From NCBI RefSeq assembly GCF_018918205.1, contig NZ_JAHLQB010000017.1, positions 1 through 44,626 of the forward strand: a DNA stretch of 44,626 nt, written 5' to 3'. The notes under the pieces are model-generated. The model saw nothing but the letters and a program-made list of their open reading frames with translations, ran no database searches and had not been told where the DNA came from. Below are positions 33,471-41,428 of this stretch, one piece after another. Every line of letters begins with the position of its first letter. The first letter of the stretch is position 1. The DNA is from Lachnoclostridium sp. MSJ-17 (GTDB taxonomy: Bacteria; Bacillota; Clostridia; Oscillospirales; Acutalibacteraceae). Position numbers and translations under genes: made by a program.

Positions 33471-34504
33471 CACCCTGCCTCGCTCTCGAGGAGGGATATC
33501 AGGTTTTCTGCCTTGAACCTCTCGTCCGAGTCGAAGGCTGAGTTGAGCGCTTCGGTGTTGTCGTAGGAGTGCTCGACTTCCTTTGAGTACCGCTGCAGTA
33601 TCCTCATGCGCGGATACGGGTAATTTCTTTCGCAAAACAGCGCGTCGAGCTTTCCGGTGACAAGATACGCGCAGACGATTCGCTTTATCGAGTAGAGCAC
33701 GTCGCCGGAGTTCACCGCCTCAAGGTAGTAGCGGTAGACATAATACAGCGCGAATTTCTCAAAGTCACCTGCAAAGCTCTCGCTGATTCTCAGCTCCTGA
33801 GCGATCGCGGCGGTTTCATCGAGAGCGTCCTTCCACTCTCCGCTCATTATTTCAAATTCCCTGTGCATATCAAAGATAAAGCCGCAGCCGTCGCTTTCGG
33901 CGCTGCCGAGGTCGAGCGGCTCGGGTTCCTCACCGTCGAGCACAGCCTGAACCTGAGCGTTGAACTCAAGGCAGTCGGCAAGGCGGTAGGCGAATGGCTC
34001 GCCGCTGTTCAGAAGATAATCAAGGGTTTTCCCGCGCGCCTTGAGCAGGAAGCTCATCACCTCGTCGTCTGAGCTGATGCTGAGCTCTGTGGAGCTTCCG
34101 AAATCGGAGTAGGCTTCCCTTGAGTTTTTAAGCATGAACCTCGCCGCCTCGGGGCAGGCGAAGGAGAGAAGGTGCTCGCGGAAATTGCCGTAATCAACGG
34201 CGACCCTCGGGAAATTCGCGCAGGTCCGGCTGAGGTGTTCCTCGCCGATACCGATATATATGTCGCAGAGCATGTCCTTGTTCCAGAACGGACACCTGCC
34301 GTCGGTGCAGGGAAATATCCGCTCGCCGTATTCGTCGGTAACGAGGAGCCTGCGCATTTTGTCGCCGAGAGAGCCCTCTACGGTCTTGTAAAACTCCTCG
34401 GTGGCGCTGTCGATGTCGATATCCCAGTCCTTGCAGCAGCTGTCCTCGCAAAGATTCGCGATACACTTGAATTCGCGGTAGAATGAGGGGTAGATTTCAT
34501 GCAT
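33470..34504 (-). CDS. FliB-like (flagellin lysine N-methylase family) Cys-cluster protein
   Basis: A 344-residue protein with the N-terminal Cys pattern of the FliB/YkgJ-like family: Cys14, Cys19, Cys23 and Cys24 in FKCIANLCEDSCCKDWDIDI, then Cys66, Cys71, Cys80 and Cys95 in FPCTDGRCPFWNKDMLCDI and LSRTCANFPR. FliB methylates flagellin lysines in Salmonella and related bacteria; the cluster is thought to bind iron or zinc. No flagellar gene is in the window, and such proteins are widespread in non-motile Clostridia, so another protein may be the target. The last 150 residues are helical and unrecognised. AAGGAAG lies about 9 bases before ATG 34504. Single-gene unit. Confidence 0.82.
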   Translation of the reverse strand: MHEIYPSFYREFKCIANLCEDSCCKDWDIDIDSATEEFYKTVEGSLGDKMRRLLVTDEYGERIFPCTDGRCPFWNKDMLCDIYIGIGEEHLSRTCANFPRVAVDYGNFREHLLSFACPEAARFMLKNSREAYSDFGSSTELSISSDDEVMSFLLKARGKTLDYLLNSGEPFAYRLADCLEFNAQVQAVLDGEEPEPLDLGSAESDGCGFIFDMHREFEIMSGEWKDALDETAAIAQELRISESFAGDFEKFALYYVYRYYLEAVNSGDVLYSIKRIVCAYLVTGKLDALFCERNYPYPRMRILQRYSKEVEHSYDNTEALNSAFDSDERFKAENLISLLESEAG

Positions 34505-34559
34505 TTTATGTCACTTCCTTACGGCAATCATACCATAGTTTCCGGGGTTTGGCAAGGGA

Positions 34560-34606
34560 TAGGACAATGGACAATGGACAATTGACAATTGACAATGGAC
34601 AATTGT
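34560..34606. repeat. GGACAATT/GGACAATG tandem array
   Basis: About six 7-8 base units of the ACAATGG/ACAATTG type, on the left flank of structured element copy C. In copy A that flank carries TAGGTAGT units instead, so the core is bordered by unrelated small repeats at this end. Confidence 0.85.
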
Positions 34607-34609
34607 AGT

Positions 34610-34818
34610 CAGCAGTAACGGCAGATGTTTACCGGAATATGATACACCGGAAAATGCACGTTTATCGCGGTTAGTATCATATTACAATAACGTTCTGTTC
34701 ACGTTCCCTGACAGCCGCAAGGTGATTCCCCTTTCAAGGGGAAATGTCGCCACAGGCGACAAAAGGGTTGCCGGCTGGCTACAGCTGTCGCTACGGTGTA
34801 AATCAAAACGTCGGATTT
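34610..34818 (+). repeat. dispersed structured intergenic element, copy C
   Basis: About 209 bp, same orientation as copy A. From about 34700 to 34796 the two copies are almost base-for-base identical; the 5' third has drifted. The 450-base gap 34505-34954 holds the ACAATTG array, this element, two to three CTACCAA units (34824-34842), a promoter and an operator. Confidence 0.88.
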
Positions 34819-34823
34819 AATTT

Positions 34824-34842
34824 CTACCAACTACCAACTACG
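34824..34842. repeat. CAACTAC heptamer units
   Basis: CTACCAACTACCAACTACG, about 2.5 units of the heptamer family, on the same side of the core as in copies A and B. Confidence 0.7.
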
Positions 34843-34861
34843 AATAATGCCCCCTAAACCC

Positions 34862-34890
34862 TTGACATCCTCAGAACTTTATATTATGAT
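34862..34890 (+). promoter_or_regulatory. promoter of the GntR/ABC operon
   Basis: TTGACA (34862-34867), 17 bases and TATGAT (34885-34890); the same hexamers and spacing as the promoter at 15588-15616. Confidence 0.87.
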
Positions 34891-34895
34891 AAACA

Positions 34896-34916
34896 TGTAT
34901 TAAATTTACTAATACA
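34896..34916 (+). promoter_or_regulatory. palindromic operator for the YtrA-type regulator
   Basis: TGTATTA (34896-34902), a 7-base spacer and TAATACA (34910-34916) form a perfect inverted repeat at the predicted transcription start. This is the expected place for an autorepressing GntR/YtrA site. Confidence 0.72.
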
Positions 34917-34954
34917 AGACTTTCGATTGGTGACATTTTTGAGGGGGAGAGAGA

Positions 34955-35332
34955 ATGTTTCAAATTGATTTTGCGGCTAGAGAACCTATTTACGAGCAGC
35001 TGTACAACAGCGTGATAAGGCTTGCGGCTGCGGGCGTCATTCAGCCGGGCGACAAGCTTCCGCCCGTGCGAAGTATCGCGTCTGATCTGGGCATCAACCC
35101 GAACACCGCGGCTAAGGCTTACCGTGAGCTTGAAAACGAGGGATATATCTATTCCTCGGTAGGCAGGGGCAGCTTTCTCACCGACAAGCTGACCGCTGAT
35201 TCGGCTCAGAAGCTGATGACGCTCGACGAGTTCAGAAGGGCGGCAAAGAACGCCTTCGCTCTCGGAGCGCAAAAGGAAGAGCTGCTCGGCATCATCGAGG
35301 AATTGTACAGAGGGAGGTATTGTTTTGATTGA
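34955..35332 (+). CDS. GntR family regulator, YtrA subfamily
   Basis: A 125-residue protein made of the GntR winged helix and a short C-terminal tail, the size of the YtrA subfamily. REPIYEQLYNSVIRLAAAGV, GDKLPPVRSIASDLGINPNT and AYRELENEGYIYSSVGRGSF are the standard DNA-binding segments. YtrA-type proteins repress ABC transporter operons, usually those sensing wall-active antibiotics or peptides. GAGGGGGAG lies 5 bases before ATG 34955. The end overlaps the ABC ATPase start by 8 bases. A palindrome at the transcription start suggests autoregulation. Confidence 0.93.
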   Translation: MFQIDFAAREPIYEQLYNSVIRLAAAGVIQPGDKLPPVRSIASDLGINPNTAAKAYRELENEGYIYSSVGRGSFLTDKLTADSAQKLMTLDEFRRAAKNAFALGAQKEELLGIIEELYRGRYCFD

Positions 35333-36224
35333 AATCAGAGGGCTGACCAAACGGTTCGAGAAGGTCGTCGCGGTAAACCGCCTTGATCTCACCGTCCGCG
35401 AGGGAACCGTTACCGGCTTGGTCGGCAGCAACGGCAGCGGTAAATCTACCCTGCTGCGAATGCTCGCCGGGGTTTTCAGAGGGGAAGAAGGCACGATTCT
35501 GCTCGACGGCAGGGAGCTTTTCGACAATCCCGCCGCGAAGGGCGAGTGCTTTTTCATTCCCGACTTTCCGTTCTTCTACAACAACAGCACTATCGAGAAC
35601 ACCGCTGTGCTCTACCGCGAGCTTTATCCGCACTGGAGCGACGAAGCGTACATGCGCTACTGCTCGGTTTTCCCGATTAACACGAAGGACAGGATAATCA
35701 ACATGTCAAAGGGCATGCAGCGTCAGGCGGCGCTTATCCTCGCGCTTTCGACCTGCCCGAGGTATCTGTTTCTCGACGAGATATTTGACGGCCTTGACCC
35801 CGTTGTACGGCACCTGCTCAAGCGCATTCTTATCGAGCACGTCGCCGAGCATCAGATGACGGTCATCATCGCCTCGCACAATCTGCGCGAGCTTGAGGAC
35901 TTGTGCGACCGCATCTGCCTTATGCACCGCGGTTCGGTGCTCATGGAGAGGGATATCGATTCTCTGCGCCACGAGTTCAGAAAGGTTCAGATAGCCTTCA
36001 AACAGGTGCCAAACGTGCCGAACCTCTTTGAGGGCATCAACGCCATAAGCGTCTGGCGCAACGGAAATGTATTCAACGTTACCATCAGGGGAACGGAGGA
36101 GGAGTTTATGCCGAGGCTCAACGCCCTGCAGCCCGCATATATCTCAGCCATGCCGCTGACCCTTGAGGAGATTTTTATCAGTGAAATGGGGGCTGCGGGT
36201 TATGACACAAACAGTATCCTCTAA
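35325..36224 (+). CDS. ABC transporter ATP-binding protein
   Basis: A 299-residue ATPase. Walker A is GSNGSGKST, the signature region is NMSKGMQRQAALILAL (a variant of LSGGQ) and Walker B is YLFLDEIFDGLDP, followed by the switch His in IIASHN. It starts with TTG 35325, 6 bases after GGGAGGT, inside the end of the regulator gene. A C-terminal domain of about 80 residues follows, as in YtrB-type ATPases. It would drive the permease encoded next; substrate unknown, with peptide or antibiotic export the usual role of this gene arrangement. Confidence 0.95.
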   Translation: MIEIRGLTKRFEKVVAVNRLDLTVREGTVTGLVGSNGSGKSTLLRMLAGVFRGEEGTILLDGRELFDNPAAKGECFFIPDFPFFYNNSTIENTAVLYRELYPHWSDEAYMRYCSVFPINTKDRIINMSKGMQRQAALILALSTCPRYLFLDEIFDGLDPVVRHLLKRILIEHVAEHQMTVIIASHNLRELEDLCDRICLMHRGSVLMERDIDSLRHEFRKVQIAFKQVPNVPNLFEGINAISVWRNGNVFNVTIRGTEEEFMPRLNALQPAYISAMPLTLEEIFISEMGAAGYDTNSIL

Positions 36225-38151
36225 GGGCAGATTCAGGCAGTGCCTGACGACCTTCAAGTGGGAGCTTTACAACTGCTCGGGCGCGCTGCTGATATTCGCG
36301 ATATTGGCGGCAGTGTTCACCACGGTCATTCTGACTATCTGCCTTGTCGCGGGCTTTACCGAGGCGACGGATTCTTGGAGTACGGCGAATCCCTCGTCTA
36401 TCGATTTCGACGCGATAAAGGGAGCGGTAAAGATTTTTCAGATCGTCGCGTCCTACGCGGTTTTCGCTCTCAACGCGGTGTTCACTATCATCTACACCAT
36501 ACGCATCTATTCATATCTGCACAACAAGCGCAAGGCTGACATGTACGGCGCGCTTCCGATAAGCCGCCGCACCTTCTACGCCGCCAAGACCGTCTCGGCT
36601 TACATATTCTCGATAATTCCGACGATGTTCTTTCTCTCGCTTATCGCGCTGATATCGATATGCTTCGGTCAGCCGCTCGTCAACGAGGTCACGGGAATTT
36701 ACCTCAATCTTCTGCTCGGCTCGATAGCCTGCATCTCGTTCTACGGACTGCTCGCGGTCTGCTGCGGCACCACCGTAAACAGCGTTATCTCGTTCATCGC
36801 GATAAACTTCGCCTACGTCGTGGCGGCTCTGTTCATCAAGGGCACGGCTACGTCATTCCTGCGCGGACTTCCGCTGATAATTTACGAGAACAGCTTCATC
36901 ATGAAGGCTCTCAATCCGCTCTCGGCATACGGCGGCGGAAATATCATTTACTGGATTATCTTCACCGCAGCCTGTCTTGCGCTCGGCATATATCTTGTCA
37001 AAAAAAGACGCGCCGAATGCGCCCAGACCTCCTTTGCCTATTGGCTGCCCGCCTACATGGTCAAGGTGCTCGTCGCCTTTGACTTCGGAATGTTCCTCGG
37101 CAGCATCTTCGGCGCCCTCGGAGTGCTCTTCATTCCGTTCGCGGGATTTATGTTCGGCTTTGTGCTCGGCAGCGTTCCCGCCTACGTCATCACCCACATG
37201 ATACTCTACCGCGGAGTTAACAAGCTCGTCAAAACCGCTATCCCTCTCGGAGGTCTTGTTGTCGTCGTCGCGGGCGTGATGTTTGTGCTCAGCTTCGACC
37301 TGTTCGGCTACAACCGCTTTGTACCCGACGCTGAAAGCGTAAAAAGCGCGGGCGTTATCGACCTCGAGGACTGCTATTTCAAGGGCAAGCTCAACGCGGT
37401 CGAGCTTGGCAATCTCGCCGCCGACGACTGCACCGACGCGAAGAATATCGGCAATATCACTGACTTTCACCGCAGTATCATCAATAACTTCGAGACCGCG
37501 GATTACAACCCTTACGCGGATATCTGGTACAACATGATAATGAGCGGCGTCGGCTCGACGTTCTACGACAGCGGCTACATCGTGTCCTACAAGCTCAGCA
37601 GCGGCTTTGTCTCGACGCGCTGCTACTACGAGACCGGCGTGAATTATTACGACATCAACACGGTAGCCGTCGACGGTATCCTCGGCAGCACGGAGTATTA
37701 TCTCCGCTACAGCAGCATTATGAACGCGAGGTATGACGAGATAATTTCGCTGGGCGTGTCGGTTCCCAAGGACGACGGCGACAGGTACGATTACCTTATC
37801 AATTCGCCGATTTATATTGAGGAGGACAACAACAATCCCACAGCTAAGGCGGATATCGAGAAGGTCATGACGGCTTTCCGCAAGGACTTTGCCGAGCACG
37901 GCGAGGTCAAGCCGAATGACGCCGTGGTGCGGATAGATATCAGGTACGTCAAAAAGGACAATGCCGGCGGAAATTCCTTCCTCGGCGCGATGATCGCCGC
38001 TATGTCGTACTCTGCAAGCTCGAGCGGCGACAGGGGATATATCAGCGAGGACTACACCCGGACTCTGAAAGCGATGCGCGAGATCGGCGCGCTCGACGAT
38101 GACAACAATCTGGAAATACAGAGCTGGTATTATCAGAATCCATACAGATAA
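36202..38151 (+). CDS. ABC transporter permease with large C-terminal extracytoplasmic domain
   Basis: A 649-residue membrane protein. The N-terminal 370 residues contain about eight or nine helices (LLIFAILAAVFTTVILTICL, YAVFALNAVFTIIYTI, IPTMFFLSLIALISICFG and others). The cytoplasmic loop NKRKADMYGALPISRRTFYA resembles the coupling segment of ABC-2 type permeases. After the last helix (VVVAGVMFVLSF) a soluble domain of about 260 residues faces outside, a possible substrate-binding or sensing part. ATG 36202 overlaps the end of the ATPase gene by 23 bases, indicating coupled translation; no strong ribosome binding site precedes it. One permease gene suggests a homodimeric transporter. Confidence 0.9.
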   Translation: MTQTVSSKGRFRQCLTTFKWELYNCSGALLIFAILAAVFTTVILTICLVAGFTEATDSWSTANPSSIDFDAIKGAVKIFQIVASYAVFALNAVFTIIYTIRIYSYLHNKRKADMYGALPISRRTFYAAKTVSAYIFSIIPTMFFLSLIALISICFGQPLVNEVTGIYLNLLLGSIACISFYGLLAVCCGTTVNSVISFIAINFAYVVAALFIKGTATSFLRGLPLIIYENSFIMKALNPLSAYGGGNIIYWIIFTAACLALGIYLVKKRRAECAQTSFAYWLPAYMVKVLVAFDFGMFLGSIFGALGVLFIPFAGFMFGFVLGSVPAYVITHMILYRGVNKLVKTAIPLGGLVVVVAGVMFVLSFDLFGYNRFVPDAESVKSAGVIDLEDCYFKGKLNAVELGNLAADDCTDAKNIGNITDFHRSIINNFETADYNPYADIWYNMIMSGVGSTFYDSGYIVSYKLSSGFVSTRCYYETGVNYYDINTVAVDGILGSTEYYLRYSSIMNARYDEIISLGVSVPKDDGDRYDYLINSPIYIEEDNNNPTAKADIEKVMTAFRKDFAEHGEVKPNDAVVRIDIRYVKKDNAGGNSFLGAMIAAMSYSASSSGDRGYISEDYTRTLKAMREIGALDDDNNLEIQSWYYQNPYR

Positions 38152-38154
38152 GCG

Positions 38155-38182
38155 AAAGGCGCGGCTCAGGCTGCGCCTTTTT
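38155..38182 (+). terminator. rho-independent terminator
   Basis: AAAGGCGCGGC (38155-38165) pairs with GCTGCGCCTTT (38170-38180) around TCAG and is followed by a T-run. Downstream (38184-38214) lies a short GAGTGGAGAGTTAAGAGTGGAG repeat. Confidence 0.85.
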
Positions 38183-38233
38183 CAGAGTGGAGAGTTAAGA
38201 GTGGAGTTTTGAGTGATGCCGCCCAAATCAAAC

Positions 38234-38262
38234 TTGACAAAACCGCCGTAAAGTGAGATAAT
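38234..38262 (+). promoter_or_regulatory. valS promoter
   Basis: TTGACA (38234-38239), 17 bases and GATAAT (38257-38262). Only about 30 bases of leader remain before ATG 38301, too short for a T-box. Confidence 0.82.
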
Positions 38263-38300
38263 ATAACGGTATTTAAAAAACATTTTCAAGGAGCGATTTT

Positions 38301-40991
38301 ATGGCTAAGGAGATGGCAAAATCCTATAAGCCCTCTGAATTTGAGGACAAAATTTATGATTTCTGGCTCAAGGGGAATTATTTCCACACAAAAGCCGATC
38401 CCGATAAAAAACCCTACACTATCGTTATGCCGCCGCCCAACATCACGGGTCAGCTGCACATCGGTCACGCGCTCGACGAGACCTTGCAGGATATCCTTAT
38501 CCGCTACAAGCGCATGTCCGGCTACGCGGCTCTCTGGGTGCCCGGCACCGACCACGCCTCTATCGCCACCGAGGCGAAGATCGTTGAGGCTATGCGCAAG
38601 GAAGGAATCTCAAAGGACGACCTCGGACGCGGGAAGTTCCTTGAGCGCGCGTGGGAGTGGAAGCGCGAGTACGGCGGCAGGATCACAAAGCAGCTGCGCA
38701 AGCTGGGCGTAAGCTGCGACTGGGAGCGCGAGCGCTTCACCATGGACGAGGGCTGCTCCGAGGCTGTACGCGAGGTCTTTGTCAAGCTCTATGAGGACGG
38801 CAAGATCTACCGCGGCAACCGCATGGTAAACTGGTGCCCGCACTGCAACACCTCTATCTCCGACGCTGAGGTAGAGTACGAGGAGCAGCAGGGTCATTTC
38901 TGGCACATTCTCTATCCCGTAAAGGAAACCGGCGAGATGCTCGAGATCGCCACGACCCGTCCCGAGACGATGCTCGGCGATACCGCCGTCGCTATCAACA
39001 AGGACGACGAGCGTTACAAGCACCTGCACGGCTGCCACGTTATCCTTCCTCTGCTCGACAAGGAGATTCCGATCGTCTGCGACGAGCATGCCGACATGGA
39101 AAAGGGTACCGGCGTTGTAAAGATCACACCTGCCCACGACCCCAACGACTACGAGGTAGGTCAGCGCTGCAAGCTGCCTATCGTAAGGGTATTCACCTAC
39201 GACGGCCACATGACCGGCAGGGCTGACGTTGAGGCTTACGAGGAGCTCAAGGCTAAGGGCAGACTCGCCGAGAACGAGCCTGAGGTCATCGACTGCGGCA
39301 AGTACGCCGGCATGACCACCGCCGAGGCGAGAGAAGCGGTTCTCGCCGACCTTAAAGACCTCGGTCTGCTCAGGCAGGTAAAGCCCCACACCCACGACGT
39401 AGGCACCTGCTACCGCTGCCACACCACTATCGAGCCTATGGTTTCAAAGCAGTGGTTCGTCCGCATGGAACCGCTTGCGAAGCCCGCGATCAAGGCTGTA
39501 CGCGAGGGAGAGACAAAGTTCATTCCCGAGCGCTTTGAGAAGGTCTACTTCCACTGGATGGAGAACATCAAGGACTGGTGCATTTCACGTCAGCTCTGGT
39601 GGGGTCACAGGATCCCTGCCTACTACTGCGAGGACTGCGGCGACGTCACAGTCGCTAAGGACGCTCCGGAGTGCTGCTGTCACTGCGGCGGCACAAAGCT
39701 CACTCAGGACGAGGACACTCTCGACACCTGGTTCAGCTCCGCTCTCTGGCCGTTCTCGACCCTCGGCTGGCCTGAGAACACCGACGATCTCAAATATTTC
39801 TACCCGACCAGCACTCTGGTTACGGGCTACGATATCATCTTCTTCTGGGTCGCGAGAATGATCTTCTCCGCGATCGAGCAGACAGGCAAGGCTCCGTTCG
39901 ACACCGTATTCATTCACGGCATCGTCCGCGACGAGCAGGGCAGAAAGATGAGCAAATCCCTCGGAAACGGCGTTGACCCGCTCGAGGTCATAGAGAAGTA
40001 CGGCGCCGACGCGCTGCGCTTCCTCCTCGTTACCGGCAACTCGCCCGGAAACGATATCCGCTACTCCGAGAAGCGCATCGAGGCTTGCTCGGGCTTTGCG
40101 AACAAGCTCTGGAACGCATCGCGCTACGTTCACATGAATATCGACGACTACGACGTAAAGAACGAACTGCCCACGACCCTCACCACCGAGGACAAGTGGA
40201 TTCTCTCAACCCTCAACTCCGTAGCTAAGGAGGTCAACGAGAATCTCGGCAAGTTCGAGCTGGGTATCGCGGTTCAGAAGGTCTATGAGTTCATCTGGGA
40301 CTGCTACTGCGACTGGTACATCGAGCTTACAAAGGCTCGTTTGCAGAGCGACGGCGAGGACGCTCAGAACGCGCGTCAGGTTCTGCTCTACGTTCTCGAT
40401 CAGATACTCAGGCTCCTGCACCCCTTCATGCCCTACATCACCGAGGAGATATGGCAGACGATTCCCCACGAGGGCGAGACCGTCATGCTCTGCGCTTATC
40501 CGACCTACAAGCCGGAGCTTGACTTCCCCGAGGCGGCTCAGGAAATGCAGCGCATTATGAACGCTATCCGCGCAATCCGCAACCGCCGCAACGAGATGAA
40601 CGTTCCGCCCTCACGCAAGGCGAAAATCTACGTCGCCACAAGGTTCCCCAAGACCTTTGAGGACGGTCAGGCGTTCTTCATCAAGCTCGCGTCAGCAAGC
40701 GGCGTCGAGGTAGGCGAGAGCTTTGACATCGACGGAGCGGTGACTATCGTCACTCCCGACGCGAAGGTCTACATTCCGATGGACGAGCTTGTTGACAAAC
40801 AAGCCGAGCTCAAGCGCCTCAACAAGGAGCTCGAGCAGGTCAAGAAGCGCCTTAGTCAGTCCGAGGGCAAGCTCAATAATCAGGGCTTCGTCTCAAAGGC
40901 TCCCGCGGCGGTAGTCGAGAACGTCAGGAAGCAGGCTGAAAAGGAAAGAGAGCAGATCGCGCTGATCGAAGCCGCGATCGAAGCACTGTAA
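38301..40991 (+). CDS. valS: valyl-tRNA synthetase
   Basis: An 896-residue class I aminoacyl-tRNA synthetase that charges tRNA-Val. HIGH box as PNITGQLHIGHALD (53-56), KMSKS box as GRKMSKSLGNGVDP (549-553), zinc-binding Cys clusters NWCPHCNTSIS and YYCEDCGD with CCCHCGGTK, editing-domain signature TTRPETMLGDTAVA, and a C-terminal coiled-coil tRNA arm (ELKRLNKELEQVKKRLSQSE). Length is normal for the family. AAGGAG (38288-38293) lies 7 bases before ATG 38301. Single-gene unit with its own promoter and terminator. Unlike many Firmicutes valS genes, no T-box leader is present. Confidence 0.98.
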   Translation: MAKEMAKSYKPSEFEDKIYDFWLKGNYFHTKADPDKKPYTIVMPPPNITGQLHIGHALDETLQDILIRYKRMSGYAALWVPGTDHASIATEAKIVEAMRKEGISKDDLGRGKFLERAWEWKREYGGRITKQLRKLGVSCDWERERFTMDEGCSEAVREVFVKLYEDGKIYRGNRMVNWCPHCNTSISDAEVEYEEQQGHFWHILYPVKETGEMLEIATTRPETMLGDTAVAINKDDERYKHLHGCHVILPLLDKEIPIVCDEHADMEKGTGVVKITPAHDPNDYEVGQRCKLPIVRVFTYDGHMTGRADVEAYEELKAKGRLAENEPEVIDCGKYAGMTTAEAREAVLADLKDLGLLRQVKPHTHDVGTCYRCHTTIEPMVSKQWFVRMEPLAKPAIKAVREGETKFIPERFEKVYFHWMENIKDWCISRQLWWGHRIPAYYCEDCGDVTVAKDAPECCCHCGGTKLTQDEDTLDTWFSSALWPFSTLGWPENTDDLKYFYPTSTLVTGYDIIFFWVARMIFSAIEQTGKAPFDTVFIHGIVRDEQGRKMSKSLGNGVDPLEVIEKYGADALRFLLVTGNSPGNDIRYSEKRIEACSGFANKLWNASRYVHMNIDDYDVKNELPTTLTTEDKWILSTLNSVAKEVNENLGKFELGIAVQKVYEFIWDCYCDWYIELTKARLQSDGEDAQNARQVLLYVLDQILRLLHPFMPYITEEIWQTIPHEGETVMLCAYPTYKPELDFPEAAQEMQRIMNAIRAIRNRRNEMNVPPSRKAKIYVATRFPKTFEDGQAFFIKLASASGVEVGESFDIDGAVTIVTPDAKVYIPMDELVDKQAELKRLNKELEQVKKRLSQSEGKLNNQGFVSKAPAAVVENVRKQAEKEREQIALIEAAIEAL

Positions 40992-41000
40992 TAAATATCA

Positions 41001-41036
41001 AAGGGACAGAGCGATTCTGTCCCTTAATTATTTTTA
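41001..41036 (+). terminator. rho-independent terminator of valS
   Basis: AAGGGACAGA (41001-41010) pairs perfectly with TCTGTCCCTT (41016-41025) around GCGAT, followed by AATTATTTTT. Confidence 0.92.
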
Positions 41037-41044
41037 AAAACCGA

Positions 41045-41073
41045 TTGACAAACCCTTTTTCTTGTGATATACT
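41045..41073 (+). promoter_or_regulatory. promoter of the zinc-resistance operon
   Basis: TTGACA (41045-41050), 17 bases and TATACT (41068-41073), with an extended -10 TG at 41065-41066. Confidence 0.9.
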
Positions 41074-41084
41074 CAAATTAATAA

Positions 41085-41100
41085 ATGAACATATATTCAT
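41085..41100 (+). promoter_or_regulatory. CzrA/SmtB-type operator
   Basis: ATGAACATATATTCAT is a near-perfect palindrome, close to the known ArsR/SmtB consensus of the TGAACANATATTCA type. It lies just after the -10, at and beyond the expected transcription start, so bound repressor would block transcription. Confidence 0.8.
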
Positions 41101-41124
41101 ATGTACAAACATTGAGGTGATAAT

Positions 41125-41424
41125 ATGGACAACCGTGAAATACCAGATCTGGATATGCTCTTTGAGCTTGCGGACTTGTTCAAGGTGTTCGGCGACTCGA
41201 CCCGTCTGCGCATTATGTACGCGATTTCCGACGGGGAGCTGAGCGTTCTGAGCATCGCGGAAACCCTCGGAATGGAGCAGAGCACTATCTCGCATCAGCT
41301 CCGCGTTCTCCGCAACAACAAGCTCGTCCGCGCGCGCCGCGAGGGTAAGCAGATATACTACTCCCTCGACGACGACCACGTCAAGAAAATAATTGAAATG
41401 GGTATCGACCACCTTATGGAGTAG
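41125..41424 (+). CDS. ArsR/SmtB family zinc-responsive repressor, CzrA-like
   Basis: A 99-residue winged-helix repressor. The recognition helix region is ETLGMEQSTISHQLRVLRNN and the wing is KLVRARREGKQIYYSLDDD. The C-terminal helix carries the alpha-5 zinc site with exact family spacing: Asp83, His85, His96 and Glu99 (D-x-H, ten residues, H-x-x-E). The Cys site of ArsR/CadC-type arsenic or cadmium sensors (ELCVC) is replaced by ELSVLSI, favouring zinc or cobalt sensing. GAGGTGA precedes ATG 41125. The P-type ATPase gene starts 4 bases after the stop. Confidence 0.93.
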   Translation: MDNREIPDLDMLFELADLFKVFGDSTRLRIMYAISDGELSVLSIAETLGMEQSTISHQLRVLRNNKLVRARREGKQIYYSLDDDHVKKIIEMGIDHLME

Positions 41425-41428
41425 CGCC

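Noticed and set aside
36853..37899. Long minus-strand open frame (348 codons) opposite the ABC permease
   Set aside because: The plus-strand permease has membrane helices, operon context and overlapping starts; the antisense frame has low-complexity Val/Glu/Asp/His composition and no ribosome binding site, a result of codon bias in a GC-rich gene.
38263..38300. T-box leader for valS
   Set aside because: Fewer than 40 bases separate promoter and start, and no T-box sequence is present.
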